This document shows, in pieces, positions 7,480-15,080 of a DNA stretch of 32,461 bases. The stretch lies in the NCBI GenBank assembly GCA_023259065.1, contig JAHFQY010000011.1, positions 1 to 32,461 of the forward strand. Direction: 5' to 3'. Positions within the stretch are counted from its first letter, which is position 1, and every line of letters begins with the position of its first letter. The position numbers and the translations under genes are program-made. A model generated the notes under the pieces. It worked only from the letters and a program-made list of their open reading frames with translations. It had not been told where the DNA came from and did no database searches. This DNA comes from Nitrosomonadales bacterium (GTDB taxonomy: Bacteria; Pseudomonadota; Gammaproteobacteria; Burkholderiales; Gallionellaceae).

Positions 7480-8651
7480 ACGACAAAAATGCCGGCCTTG
7501 CTACCCGCTGCGTTCATGCGGGAGAAATCAAGGACGCTCACGGCTCGCCACATACGCCAATCTATACCACAACCACATTCAAATTTGACTCCACCGCCGA
7601 TCTGCTCGACGTGGTGGACGGCAAGAAAACCGGCAGTCTGTACACTCGCTACGGCCTGAATCCCACCGTATTCAGCCTGGAACAGAAGCTGGCGGCGCTG
7701 GAAGAGGCAGAGGCAGCGTGGGCGTTTTCCTCGGGCATGGCGGCGGAATCCGCGCTGTTTCTCGCCCATGGCCGCAAGGGCATCGTCTGTATCGGCGATG
7801 CCTACGGCGGCACCATGGAGTTCCTTGCCAGCCAGTTGCCGGAACTCGGCATTCCCACCTATTTCCTGTTGGGCAGTGAGCTGCACGGCCTGAAGACCTA
7901 TCTGGAAGCCGGAGTAGGCCTGGTGTTTTTCGAGACGCCAACCAACCCCACCCTGGAAGTGCTGGACATCCGCGCCATCAGCGATATGGCACATGAATAC
8001 GGCACCCTAGTGGCGGTGGACAACACCTTTGCTTCGCCGGTGAACCAGAACCCGCTGGCGCTGGGGGCGGATTTCATCATCCATAGCGCCACCAAGTATC
8101 TAGGCGGCCACAGTGACATCACCGCCGGCGCCTTGATGGGCTCGAAACACCTGCTGGCTTCCGTGTGGAACTGGCGCAAGAACCTGGGCACCATGATTGC
8201 GCCGGACACCGCAGCCCTTCTGGCGCGCAGTATCCGCACTCTGCCCGTACGGGTGGAGCGCCAGAACGTCACCGCACAGAATGTGGCCGAGGCGATGACG
8301 CAGCATCCCAAGATAGCTCGGGTGTTTTATCCGGGGCTGCCTGATTTTCCCGGCCATGCCGTGGCCAAGTCGCAGATGAAAGGCTACGGCGGCATGCTGA
8401 CGCTAGAATTGAATGGCGGCTACGAAGACGCAGTGCAGGCAGTGGACAAACTCAAGCTGTTCGCCATCGCGCCCAGTCTGGGCGGCGTGGAAAGCCTCGT
8501 CACCATGCCGGTGACCACCACCCATCACGGGCTGACACCGGAGGAGCGTGCGCGACGTGGTATCTCCGACAGCATGATCCGGCTCTCCATCGGCCTGGAA
8601 GATGCAACCGACCTGATTGCTGACATCGAGCAGGCGCTCGGGAGTTTCTGA
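7476..8651 (+). CDS. PLP-dependent transsulfuration enzyme (Cys/Met metabolism family)
   Basis: A 391-residue protein, the normal length for cystathionine gamma-synthase, beta/gamma-lyase or O-acyl-homoserine sulfhydrylase. Family landmarks are present: IYTTTTFKF, YTRYGLNPT (phosphate-contacting Tyr/Arg of the partner subunit), AWAFSSGMAA, ETPTNPTLEV, VDNTFASP and the PLP lysine K207 in HSATKYLGGHSD. SLGGVESLVTMP near the end is the substrate-carboxylate region. These enzymes make or break C-S bonds; some release persulfide or H2S from cystine or cysteine. The precise reaction cannot be read from sequence. The start overlaps the preceding gene by 4 bases. Lying among sulfur genes, a lyase or sulfhydrylase role fits. 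Confidence 0.9.
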   Translation: MNDKNAGLATRCVHAGEIKDAHGSPHTPIYTTTTFKFDSTADLLDVVDGKKTGSLYTRYGLNPTVFSLEQKLAALEEAEAAWAFSSGMAAESALFLAHGRKGIVCIGDAYGGTMEFLASQLPELGIPTYFLLGSELHGLKTYLEAGVGLVFFETPTNPTLEVLDIRAISDMAHEYGTLVAVDNTFASPVNQNPLALGADFIIHSATKYLGGHSDITAGALMGSKHLLASVWNWRKNLGTMIAPDTAALLARSIRTLPVRVERQNVTAQNVAEAMTQHPKIARVFYPGLPDFPGHAVAKSQMKGYGGMLTLELNGGYEDAVQAVDKLKLFAIAPSLGGVESLVTMPVTTTHHGLTPEERARRGISDSMIRLSIGLEDATDLIADIEQALGSF

Positions 8652-8682
8652 AGAGATAGCGTGCCAGGAGGGGTGACTAACG

Positions 8683-8748
8683 ATGTGCGAGTTTATTGGA
8701 GTATCTGTCAACTTAATCAATACGTCGACATCAGTGGGTAAGCCATGA
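8683..8748 (+). pseudogene. Fossil or leader ORF copied from the start of the class II amidotransferase
   Basis: ATGTGCGAG at 8683 begins a 21-codon frame MCEFIGVSVNLINTS... whose first 23 bases match the start of the amidotransferase gene at 9882 (MCELFGVSAK) at 21 of 23 positions. Beyond that, the similarity stops. An AGGAGG (8666-8671) is retained. The TGA (8746-8748) overlaps the ATG of the SQR-like gene (8745-8747), an ATGA arrangement. Either the remnant of a duplicated or displaced amidotransferase, or a short leader coupling translation into the SQR-like gene. Confidence 0.65.
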
Positions 8749-9872
8749 AACGAATCACTATTATCGGTACTGGGTTCGCTGCGCTTTCAGCAGCACGCAA
8801 GCTGCGCCAGCTTGATGCGACAGCCGAAATCACCATCATCGCGCCAAAGCCGGAATTGATATTTCTGCCTAGCCTGATCTGGATACCTTCCGAAAAGCGC
8901 CGTTCAGAGGATTTGATTGTTCCCCTAGAGCGTTTCTTCAGCGACAACCGGATTCATTTCGTCGCAGGCGAGGCAACCGGGTTGGAAAATGGCGGGCGCA
9001 CCGTTGTTACCACTACGAGCAAGCTGGAGAACGACGGCCTGATCATCGCCTGTGGCGGGCGCTTCATCAAGAAACTGCCGGGTATCGACCATGCCATCCT
9101 ACCTTGCGAGGGCATCTCGGCGGCAGAAAAGATTCGCGACCGGGTGGCCGCCCTCAAGCAGGGAAATATCGCGCTTGGATTTTCCGGCAACCCCAATGAG
9201 CCGACCGCCATGCGCGGTGGCCCGATCTTCGAGTTCCTTTTCGGTCTGGATACCCAGTTACGCCTCGAAGGACGACGGGAGCAGATCGATCTTACCTTCT
9301 TCAACCCCATGCTCAATCCCGGAAACCGTCTCGGTGCACGTGCCGTAAAACGCCTGCTGGCCGAGATGGAACGCCGTGGCATCAAGAATCATCTCGGACA
9401 CAAACTGTTCGGCTTCGAGGTGGATCGTGTCAAGACCGAGGGTGGCGAGTTTGCCGCCGACTTGATCATATTTATGCCAGGCTTGACTGGCAATGCATGG
9501 TTCGACAATACCAGTCTGCCTCGCTCACCGGGCGGCCTCATCAAAGCGGATGCTCAATGCCGGGTCGAGGGGAACGCGGCTGTGTATGTCGTTGGTGATT
9601 CAGGCAGTTTTCCGGGGCCGGACTGGATGCCCAAGCAGGCACATATGGCCGATTTGCAAGGGGAAGCTGCAGCCGAAAATTTGTTGGCAGAATTGGATGG
9701 AAAAATTCCGGGTAAGGCGTTCAAAGTGGAATTGCTCTGCATCGTTGACAGTCTTGACGCAGGCATGTTGGTTCGGCGTACACCGGACAGCGAGATGGCG
9801 CTGCCCCCAATTGGTTTGATGCACAGTGCCAAGGCATTTTTTGAATCCTGGTACTTGCGAAAGTACCGATAG
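8745..9872 (+). CDS. SQR-like FAD oxidoreductase lacking the central catalytic cysteine
   Basis: A 375-residue flavoprotein of the sulfide:quinone reductase/FCSD superfamily. The N-terminal ADP-binding motif is ITIIGTGFAALSAARKL. The second FAD motif is AAVYVVGDSGSFPGPDWMPK, and LPSLIWIPS follows the SQR pattern. Compared with the genuine Sqr at 28611, C121 (LPCEGIS) and C332 (ELLCIVDS) are kept. The cysteine of SCYGPAYEF is replaced by arginine, R157 in MRGGPIFEF. A classical SQR needs that residue for its disulfide, so normal sulfide oxidation is doubtful; another electron-transfer reaction or a partner thiol is possible. The gene lies between the transsulfuration enzyme and the amidotransferase, with its ATG overlapping a fossil ORF. 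Confidence 0.88.
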   Translation: MKRITIIGTGFAALSAARKLRQLDATAEITIIAPKPELIFLPSLIWIPSEKRRSEDLIVPLERFFSDNRIHFVAGEATGLENGGRTVVTTTSKLENDGLIIACGGRFIKKLPGIDHAILPCEGISAAEKIRDRVAALKQGNIALGFSGNPNEPTAMRGGPIFEFLFGLDTQLRLEGRREQIDLTFFNPMLNPGNRLGARAVKRLLAEMERRGIKNHLGHKLFGFEVDRVKTEGGEFAADLIIFMPGLTGNAWFDNTSLPRSPGGLIKADAQCRVEGNAAVYVVGDSGSFPGPDWMPKQAHMADLQGEAAAENLLAELDGKIPGKAFKVELLCIVDSLDAGMLVRRTPDSEMALPPIGLMHSAKAFFESWYLRKYR

Positions 9873-9881
9873 GAGCAGCCC

Positions 9882-10682
9882 ATGTGCGAGCTTTTTGGAG
9901 TATCAGCGAAGCATCCCATAGAGGCCAACAGCAGGCTTAACGAACTGCGTCTGCGCGGCGGTCTGGCTGCGGACAATCCGGATGGATGGGGACTCGCCTG
10001 GTGGGAGAATAGCGCTTTTCGGCTTGCCAAGGAGCCACAACCGGCATACCAGAGCACACTGTTTGCGGCTTTGTGTGAAAGCACACGCTCGAATCTGATC
10101 ATCGCCCACGTGCGCAAGGCAAACTTCCCACCTATCAATACCTTGAGCAATACACATCCGTTTCTGCGCACATGCTGCGGCAAGGCTTGGGTGTTCGCCC
10201 ATAACGGGCTGCTGCCCGATATCGTGGAGATGGAGCAGGCGCACTGCAAGACGGCTTGCCAACCCACTGGCCAAACCGATTCGGAATATGCTTTTTGCCA
10301 TCTGCTTAGCCATCTTGCCGAAAATTTTGTCAACGGTGGCGCAAATGCGATTGGTGCTGCCTCATTCGCGAGCTTGGCTACGGTCAGCGAGCTGATTGCC
10401 TCGCATGGAAAATTCAATTTTCTCATGTCGGATGGCGAGCATCTGATCGCCTATGGCCATGACCGCCTCCATTATTTGGAGAATGGCAGCGATGCAGGCG
10501 ACAGCGTGATGGTTGCCACAGAGCCTTTGTCCAGTGATGAGGCATGGATCGCATTCGAGCCGGGCGAACTGCGCATTTACCGCAACGGTCGGCTGGCTGG
10601 GCGAATCATGACCCACCCCTCCATCCAGACTGATTGGTTGGAGGGGCCGGGCTTGTCACCCTCTACTGTGCATAGCGGTTAA
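9882..10682 (+). CDS. Class II glutamine amidotransferase (YafJ-type)
   Basis: A 266-residue protein with the N-terminal nucleophile architecture. After removal of Met, C2 is the catalytic cysteine (MCELFGVSAKHP). Further landmarks are NPDGWGLAWW, IAHVRKA, NTHPF, and WVFAHNGLLPD. Class II domains hydrolyse glutamine to release ammonia for a partner; the standalone YafJ-like members have no known acceptor. GGAGC precedes the ATG by 6 bases, and the gap to the SQR-like gene is only 9 bases. The first 23 bases reappear at 8683. Cytoplasmic. Reaction type is secure, acceptor substrate unknown. Confidence 0.92.
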   Translation: MCELFGVSAKHPIEANSRLNELRLRGGLAADNPDGWGLAWWENSAFRLAKEPQPAYQSTLFAALCESTRSNLIIAHVRKANFPPINTLSNTHPFLRTCCGKAWVFAHNGLLPDIVEMEQAHCKTACQPTGQTDSEYAFCHLLSHLAENFVNGGANAIGAASFASLATVSELIASHGKFNFLMSDGEHLIAYGHDRLHYLENGSDAGDSVMVATEPLSSDEAWIAFEPGELRIYRNGRLAGRIMTHPSIQTDWLEGPGLSPSTVHSG

Positions 10683-10833
10683 AGCGGGTGTATGTGCCCG
10701 TTCTCCGGTTTGCTGCTGCCAACCATTATCGCAGCAGTGATGAGATTCAGTTCGGTTTGGGTGATTACAAACGCACTGCGGCTCGACCGCGCGCAATTTT
10801 AGTTTGCAACACACTTGGGAAAGGAGGCAGGAT

Positions 10834-11079
10834 ATGTGGGGAAATATGGGTGGTTACGGTTGGGGCTGGGGTGGCATGGGAATGGGACTCGGCATGCTGC
10901 TGTTCTGGGGACTGTTGGTCGTCGGCATCGTGCTGTTGGTGAAATACACTTGGGGTACCGGTTCATTTTCGGAACGCAGGCATGAAAAAAGTGCGCTCGA
11001 CATTCTCAAGGAGCGCTACGCGCGCGGCGAGATCGAGCGAGAAGAGTTCGAGCAGAAGAAGCACGACCTGGAGACTTGA
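10834..11079 (+). CDS. Small membrane protein with SHOCT domain
   Basis: An 81-residue protein. The N-terminus MWGNMGGYGWGWGGMGMGLG is extremely Gly/Trp/Met rich. One membrane helix follows (LLFWGLLVVGIVLLV, about residues 24-38). The C-terminal 30 residues, LDILKERYARGEIEREEFEQ, are the SHOCT motif, a short domain found at protein ends. AAGGAGG at 10821-10827 fixes the start. Methionine-rich N-termini sometimes bind copper, but this is speculation here. It lies within the sulfur-gene run, 151 bases after the amidotransferase; no gene is seen in that gap. Role unknown. Confidence 0.85.
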   Translation: MWGNMGGYGWGWGGMGMGLGMLLFWGLLVVGIVLLVKYTWGTGSFSERRHEKSALDILKERYARGEIEREEFEQKKHDLET

Positions 11080-11174
11080 GTAAGTTGTCATACAGGAATC
11101 ACGATGACTGATGCGCGCCGCACCCCGCGCTGATTTCATTTCACATTGACTAATAGCTTTAAGGAGGTATCGCC

Positions 11175-11591
11175 ATGATCACGTCCAGAAATGTATCCAT
11201 CATGTGTTTCCACGATGAGCTGTGCCAAGTATTCAATGCCCTGATGACCGCACTTTCCCTGCTGCGCAATGGTTCGAAAGTCACTGTCTTCTTCGGCTCT
11301 CGCGGCGTCCTCGCGGCGCACCGGGGGCATGTGGGCAGCCTCACCTGCATGCCTGATTCACCCGAAGAGGGCGAGGCGGTGATGAAACGCATGGATGAAC
11401 TGGATCTGCCTTTGGTGGAGGACATGTTTGTCATGCTCGTTGCCGAAGGGGCCACTCTGCTCGCCTGCCCGCTGAACATCCCGCTCTTCGGCATGAGCCC
11501 CAACGACCTCGTTAAAGGGGTCAAGGTCGCCGACCCGACCAGCTATTACAAGGATGTGGTCATCCAGGCGGACATGAACCTGACTTTCTGA
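11175..11591 (+). CDS. DsrE/DsrF-like peroxiredoxin-type sulfur carrier
   Basis: A 138-residue protein with the DsrE fold: VSIMCFHDELCQVFNALMTA, VTVFFGSRGV, and GATLLACPLNIPLFGMSPNDL. C98 in LLACPL is at the position of the conserved carrier cysteine of DsrE2-like proteins. Extra cysteines are C11, C17 and C58. GGAGG precedes the ATG by 7 bases. The gene lies 26 bases before a cysteine desulfurase, which suggests it may accept persulfide from that enzyme. It differs strongly from the shorter DsrE-like protein at 5440. Cytoplasmic; a sulfane-sulfur carrier role is inferred from family and neighbour. Confidence 0.87.
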   Translation: MITSRNVSIMCFHDELCQVFNALMTALSLLRNGSKVTVFFGSRGVLAAHRGHVGSLTCMPDSPEEGEAVMKRMDELDLPLVEDMFVMLVAEGATLLACPLNIPLFGMSPNDLVKGVKVADPTSYYKDVVIQADMNLTF

Positions 11592-11617
11592 AGCAGGGCA
11601 GGGCATAAGGAGACATG

Positions 11618-12760
11618 ATGAAGGCCAACCCGATCTATCTGGACTACAACGCGACCACCCCGGTAGCGCCTGAAGTGGCGGACGCCATCGAGCCCTACCT
11701 GCGCGAGCATTTCGGCAACCCTTCCTCGGCCCATATTTACGGGCAAAGGGCGAAGCTGGCAGTGGAGCAGGCACGGGCGGAAGTAGCTACACTGATCGGT
11801 GCCAGGGCGGACGAAATTGTCTTCACCGGCTGTGCCACCGAGGCCAACAATCTGGCCATCCAAGGCGTTGCGCGTGCGCTCACTGGAAAGAAAAAACACC
11901 TGATTACCAGCACCATCGAACACCCATCGGTGATGCAACCTGTTTTCAAACTGCGAGAAGAAGGCTGGGAAGTAACTATCCTGCCGGTGGACACAAGCGG
12001 CTGGGTCAACCCAAGTGCGGTGGAACAGGCTATCAGACCTGATACCGCTCTGGTTTCCATCATGCATGCCAACAACGAGGTCGGCACCATCCAGCCCATT
12101 GCCGAGATTGCGCAGCTTACCCGGTCGCAGGGCATATGGTTGCATAGCGATGTCGCACAGTCCGCTGGCAAAATACCGGTGAATGTGCATGAGCTCGGCG
12201 TTGATTTGCTGACTCTAGCTGGGCACAAGTTTTATGCCCCCAAGGGTGTGGGTGCGCTCTTCGTTCGCGCTGGCACGCAGCTGGCCCCATTGCTGGTGGG
12301 GGCCAGCCATGAGCATGGTTTGCGCCCCGGAACGGAGAACGTGCCCTTTGTCGTCGGGCTGGGCACAGCGGCAAAACTTGCGAGCGAGCGTCTTCCCCAT
12401 GCACAGGCGCATTTGAAAATGCTGCGCGACCAACTGCATGCGCAACTGCATGCAGGAATTCCGCACCTTGTCCTGAATGGCCACGCCGAGGCGCGCCTGC
12501 CCAACACCTTGAATGTTTCCTTTCCTGGCGTCAGCGGCCACGAATTACTGCAAGCTGCTGTGCAGGACGTGGCAGCCTCCACCGGCTCCGCCTGTCATGC
12601 CGCGGATCACGCCGTGAGCGGCGTGCTGGGGGCAATGCAAGTGAGCGCCGCACGCGCGTTCGGTGCCGTACGGCTGTCGGTTGGCATCTACAGCACACCT
12701 GCCGATATCGACAGGGCGACGAGGGCGCTGATAGCCGCCTGGAAACAGGTGCAGATGTGA
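11618..12760 (+). CDS. Cysteine desulfurase (NifS/IscS family)
   Basis: A 380-residue PLP enzyme. IYLDYNATTPV opens the protein; the PLP lysine is K204 in TLAGHKFYAPKG, and HEHGLRPGTENVP is the conserved substrate-site motif. The catalytic cysteine is C326 in STGSACHA, on the mobile loop that accepts persulfide from L-cysteine. Two ATGs follow AAGGAG (11607-11612); the second, 11618, has the better 5-base spacing. No iscU, iscA or iscR neighbour is present, so this copy seems devoted to another sulfur destination, probably the DsrE-like protein encoded just upstream. The stop overlaps the next start (TGATG at 12758-12762). Confidence 0.92.
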   Translation: MKANPIYLDYNATTPVAPEVADAIEPYLREHFGNPSSAHIYGQRAKLAVEQARAEVATLIGARADEIVFTGCATEANNLAIQGVARALTGKKKHLITSTIEHPSVMQPVFKLREEGWEVTILPVDTSGWVNPSAVEQAIRPDTALVSIMHANNEVGTIQPIAEIAQLTRSQGIWLHSDVAQSAGKIPVNVHELGVDLLTLAGHKFYAPKGVGALFVRAGTQLAPLLVGASHEHGLRPGTENVPFVVGLGTAAKLASERLPHAQAHLKMLRDQLHAQLHAGIPHLVLNGHAEARLPNTLNVSFPGVSGHELLQAAVQDVAASTGSACHAADHAVSGVLGAMQVSAARAFGAVRLSVGIYSTPADIDRATRALIAAWKQVQM

Positions 12761-13404
12761 TGGATGCGGCGGTATACGATGCCTGGTATCAGACCCCGCG
12801 CGGAAGCTGGATCGGCGATGTAGAGTTCAAGCTGCTGCTGGAACTACTGGAGCCGAAAAAAGGCGAGACGCTGCTCGACATTGGCTGTGGTACGGGATAT
12901 TTTGTCCGTCGTTTTGCACAGGAACAGGGACTGTCCGTGGTCGGGCTCGATCCGGACCAGACGTGGCTAAGGTTTGCCGAAGGTCATGCAGTTGCCGGAG
13001 AGCAGTTTGTCGCAGGGAGCGGAGCGCGCCTGCCATTTCTGGAGCGCAATTTTGACCGCTCGGTTGCTGTAGCTTCGCTGTGTTTTGTCGAGGAACAGCG
13101 CCAGTTTGTGAATGAAATGGTGCGGGTGACGCGGAAGCGTTTTGCCATCGGATTACTGAACCGCGCCAGTCTTCTGTATTGGCAAAAAGGCCGTCATGGC
13201 GGAAGCGGTGCCTACCAAGGCGCGCATTGGCATACGGCGGCGGAAATTCGGGCTCTGCTGGAAGGTCTGCCGATAACGAATCTGGTGATCCGTACCAGTG
13301 TGTTTAGTTCTTCCGGAGGCTGTTCAAGTCGCTGGTTGGAGCGGGTATTGCCCCGTTGTCTACTCTGGGGTTCGTTCCTAGTGGTGGCGGGAGATCGAGT
13401 GTGA
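12760..13404 (+). CDS. Class I SAM-dependent methyltransferase
   Basis: A 214-residue Rossmann-fold methyltransferase. Motif I is TLLDIGCGTGYFVRRFA and VVGLDPDQTWL holds the acidic residue that contacts the SAM ribose. ARLPFLERNFDRSVAV matches the later active-site-side motif. The ATG overlaps the desulfurase stop, giving translational coupling. The C-terminal half (LLYWQKGRHGGSGAYQGAHW) is typical of small-molecule methyltransferases of the UbiE/Methyltransf_11 class. A cysteine cluster (SSGGCSSRW, LPRCLLW) lies near the end. The substrate is not recognisable. Its position suggests a sulfur or other thiol compound, but that is only inference. Confidence 0.88.
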   Translation: MDAAVYDAWYQTPRGSWIGDVEFKLLLELLEPKKGETLLDIGCGTGYFVRRFAQEQGLSVVGLDPDQTWLRFAEGHAVAGEQFVAGSGARLPFLERNFDRSVAVASLCFVEEQRQFVNEMVRVTRKRFAIGLLNRASLLYWQKGRHGGSGAYQGAHWHTAAEIRALLEGLPITNLVIRTSVFSSSGGCSSRWLERVLPRCLLWGSFLVVAGDRV

Positions 13405-13427
13405 TAATTAAAACCAAAGGAAAAAAA

Positions 13428-13886
13428 ATGCAACAAAGAAAACTGTTTTTACTGACTTCCTTTTTTATTCTGGCCATGGCAGCAGTGCCGGCACAAGCTG
13501 CCGATGACGCCAGCGTAAAGGCGATGGAGGAGTATCTGGATTTCGTTGAATATGGCGGAGCCACCATCCTGCCGGAGCAAATCCCGGCCGAAGACTGGAA
13601 GAAATTTTATGTGATCGATGCACGCGATGCCGAGCAATTTGCCAAGAGCCATATTCCCGGCGCGGTGAATATAGAATGGCGGCAAGCGCTGGCGCGACGG
13701 GCAGAACTGCCCCAGGACAAACCCATCCTGATCTATTGCAACACGGGCTCGCTCTCTGCCCAGGCCGGATTTGCGCTGCGCGTGGCGGGCATGGACAACG
13801 TGCGGATTCTCCAGGGCGGCTTCAGTGAATGGAAAACCAAGGGGGGATTCAACGCTAATCATCGTGCCAGCAAGGCGCAGAAATAG
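13428..13886 (+). CDS. Secreted single-domain rhodanese
   Basis: A 152-residue protein starting MQQRKLFLLTSFFILAMAAV with a signal peptide cleaved after AQA (about residue 24). AAAGG lies 7 bases upstream. The rhodanese domain shows FYVIDARDAEQFAKSHIPGA, an active-site C104 in LIYCNTGSLSA, and ILQGGFSEWK. Rhodaneses move sulfane sulfur from a donor such as thiosulfate to a thiol or cyanide acceptor; this one acts in the periplasm. It is the last gene of the co-directional sulfur run and starts 23 bases after the methyltransferase. A degenerate copy of the phosphoribosyltransferase gene follows directly. Confidence 0.9.
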   Translation: MQQRKLFLLTSFFILAMAAVPAQAADDASVKAMEEYLDFVEYGGATILPEQIPAEDWKKFYVIDARDAEQFAKSHIPGAVNIEWRQALARRAELPQDKPILIYCNTGSLSAQAGFALRVAGMDNVRILQGGFSEWKTKGGFNANHRASKAQK

Positions 13887-13889
13887 CCC

Positions 13890-13960
13890 CTCCATGCCGC
13901 GCGCAGTGGAATATCTGGCGCGCAAGCAAGCCGCTAATTGAAGATCGACTTGCTGCAACC
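13890..13960 (+). pseudogene. Truncated copy of the PyrR-like phosphoribosyltransferase gene
   Basis: Bases 13890-13934 match 4213-4257 of the intact gene at 41 of 45 positions (the region just after the PRPP loop). Bases 13938-13960 match 4391-4413 at 21 of 23. The 133 bases between these blocks in the intact gene are missing and replaced by three bases. No start, no PRPP loop, and only a few codons remain, so it cannot be functional. A past duplication of the 3.9 kb locus or a recombination involving it is implied. Confidence 0.85.
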
Positions 13961-14015
13961 CCGGGGCGGATAGGTATACTGAGCAGAAATCGAACCATTC
14001 TGACTTCGAACAATT

Positions 14016-14972
14016 ATGAGCACCCTCCTGCAAGAATCCATAGCCCGTCAGCGCAGCATCCTGAAGGAGTGGCTATCCACCTCGCTTATCCATATCGCAG
14101 ACGATTGCAAACTTGTGTGGCCGGCTCGCCCGGCGCTGGAAACCCGGCTCAAGTCGGGCTTGGAGGAGTTGCCATACTGCAAATATCTCTACCTGCTGGA
14201 TGCGCACGCACAGCAGATCACTGCCAACGCCTCCCGCTCCGGGCTGCAGGAAGCTTACTTCGGGCGCGACCGTAGCCAGCGCCCGTATCTGGCACAAGCC
14301 ATTGCAGGCGAGATTTTTTCCCTGTCCGATGTTTACATCAGCCAGAATGCGCGGCGCCCCACGCTGACGGCAGTGCAAATCATCCATGGCGACGACGGGA
14401 AATTGCTGGGCTATCTGGGAGCGGACTTTGACCTGCGTGAGCTGCCCGCCACCCAGGCCCTGTACCAGCAGCCCGGACAGTGGATGCAACTCAAGGGCGA
14501 CCCGGCCATCCGCGCCGGGCTGTTTCACCAGGCCCGCGCAAGCAGCCAGATGGATGAGAAAATGGACCTCGTGCTGGTCATCCTCACCGAACTGATGACC
14601 GTGCACGGTGTATTCCACATCAAGCTGCACTTCTCCAGCTCCCGCGCCACGCTGTGGTCGGTCGACGATCCCTATCGCTTCCGCATCCACGGCATCGACG
14701 ACCTCATCAACCCCGACCTCTGTCTCGCCTATCCCAGGCGCGATTACCCAAGTGACGCCGACATTCCTGCCGATGCGATTCCTGCCATCCTGAAATGCTT
14801 TCGCGACTTGCGCTTCATGGACGAGACCATCTATTTGCGCTCAGGCATGGTGAACATCTTCAACGGCATGGTCGGGCTGACCTTTTCCTGTGACGGCTCA
14901 CACTACATGCCGTGGAGGGAGTTCCTGGACAAGAATGTGGGCTTCTGGGCGGGCTCGGCTACGGGATCCTGA
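14016..14972 (+). CDS. PDC/Cache-like sensor-domain protein
   Basis: A 318-residue protein without membrane segments or signal peptide. Residues 1-155 look like a PDC sensor: an initial amphipathic helix, YLYLLDAHAQQITANAS, YFGRDRSQRPYLAQA, FSLSDVYISQNARRPTLTAV and GKLLGYLGADFDLRELP are the usual Cache/PDC landmarks (the aromatic-Arg-ligand strand and the closing G-x-L-G-AD-FDL). The C-terminal 160 residues (helical, ending in a DGSHYMPWREFL motif) are of unknown type. PDC domains normally sit outside the membrane, so a cytoplasmic form is uncommon. The gene lies 108 bases before the CZB-GGDEF protein and may serve as its input. Ligand unknown. Confidence 0.75.
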   Translation: MSTLLQESIARQRSILKEWLSTSLIHIADDCKLVWPARPALETRLKSGLEELPYCKYLYLLDAHAQQITANASRSGLQEAYFGRDRSQRPYLAQAIAGEIFSLSDVYISQNARRPTLTAVQIIHGDDGKLLGYLGADFDLRELPATQALYQQPGQWMQLKGDPAIRAGLFHQARASSQMDEKMDLVLVILTELMTVHGVFHIKLHFSSSRATLWSVDDPYRFRIHGIDDLINPDLCLAYPRRDYPSDADIPADAIPAILKCFRDLRFMDETIYLRSGMVNIFNGMVGLTFSCDGSHYMPWREFLDKNVGFWAGSATGS

Positions 14973-15080
14973 ACACGCAACACAAATAATATGCAGATAT
15001 AATGCAAGCACTGACTCCACGCTGTACCCTGCCAGCTTCTAACTGATCGATGGCAACAACAAGGAAAGTGAGGTGTAGAC

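Noticed and set aside
10688-10942. An 84-codon frame overlapping the SHOCT gene
   Set aside because: The SHOCT frame has a strong ribosome site and domain match; this frame has neither.
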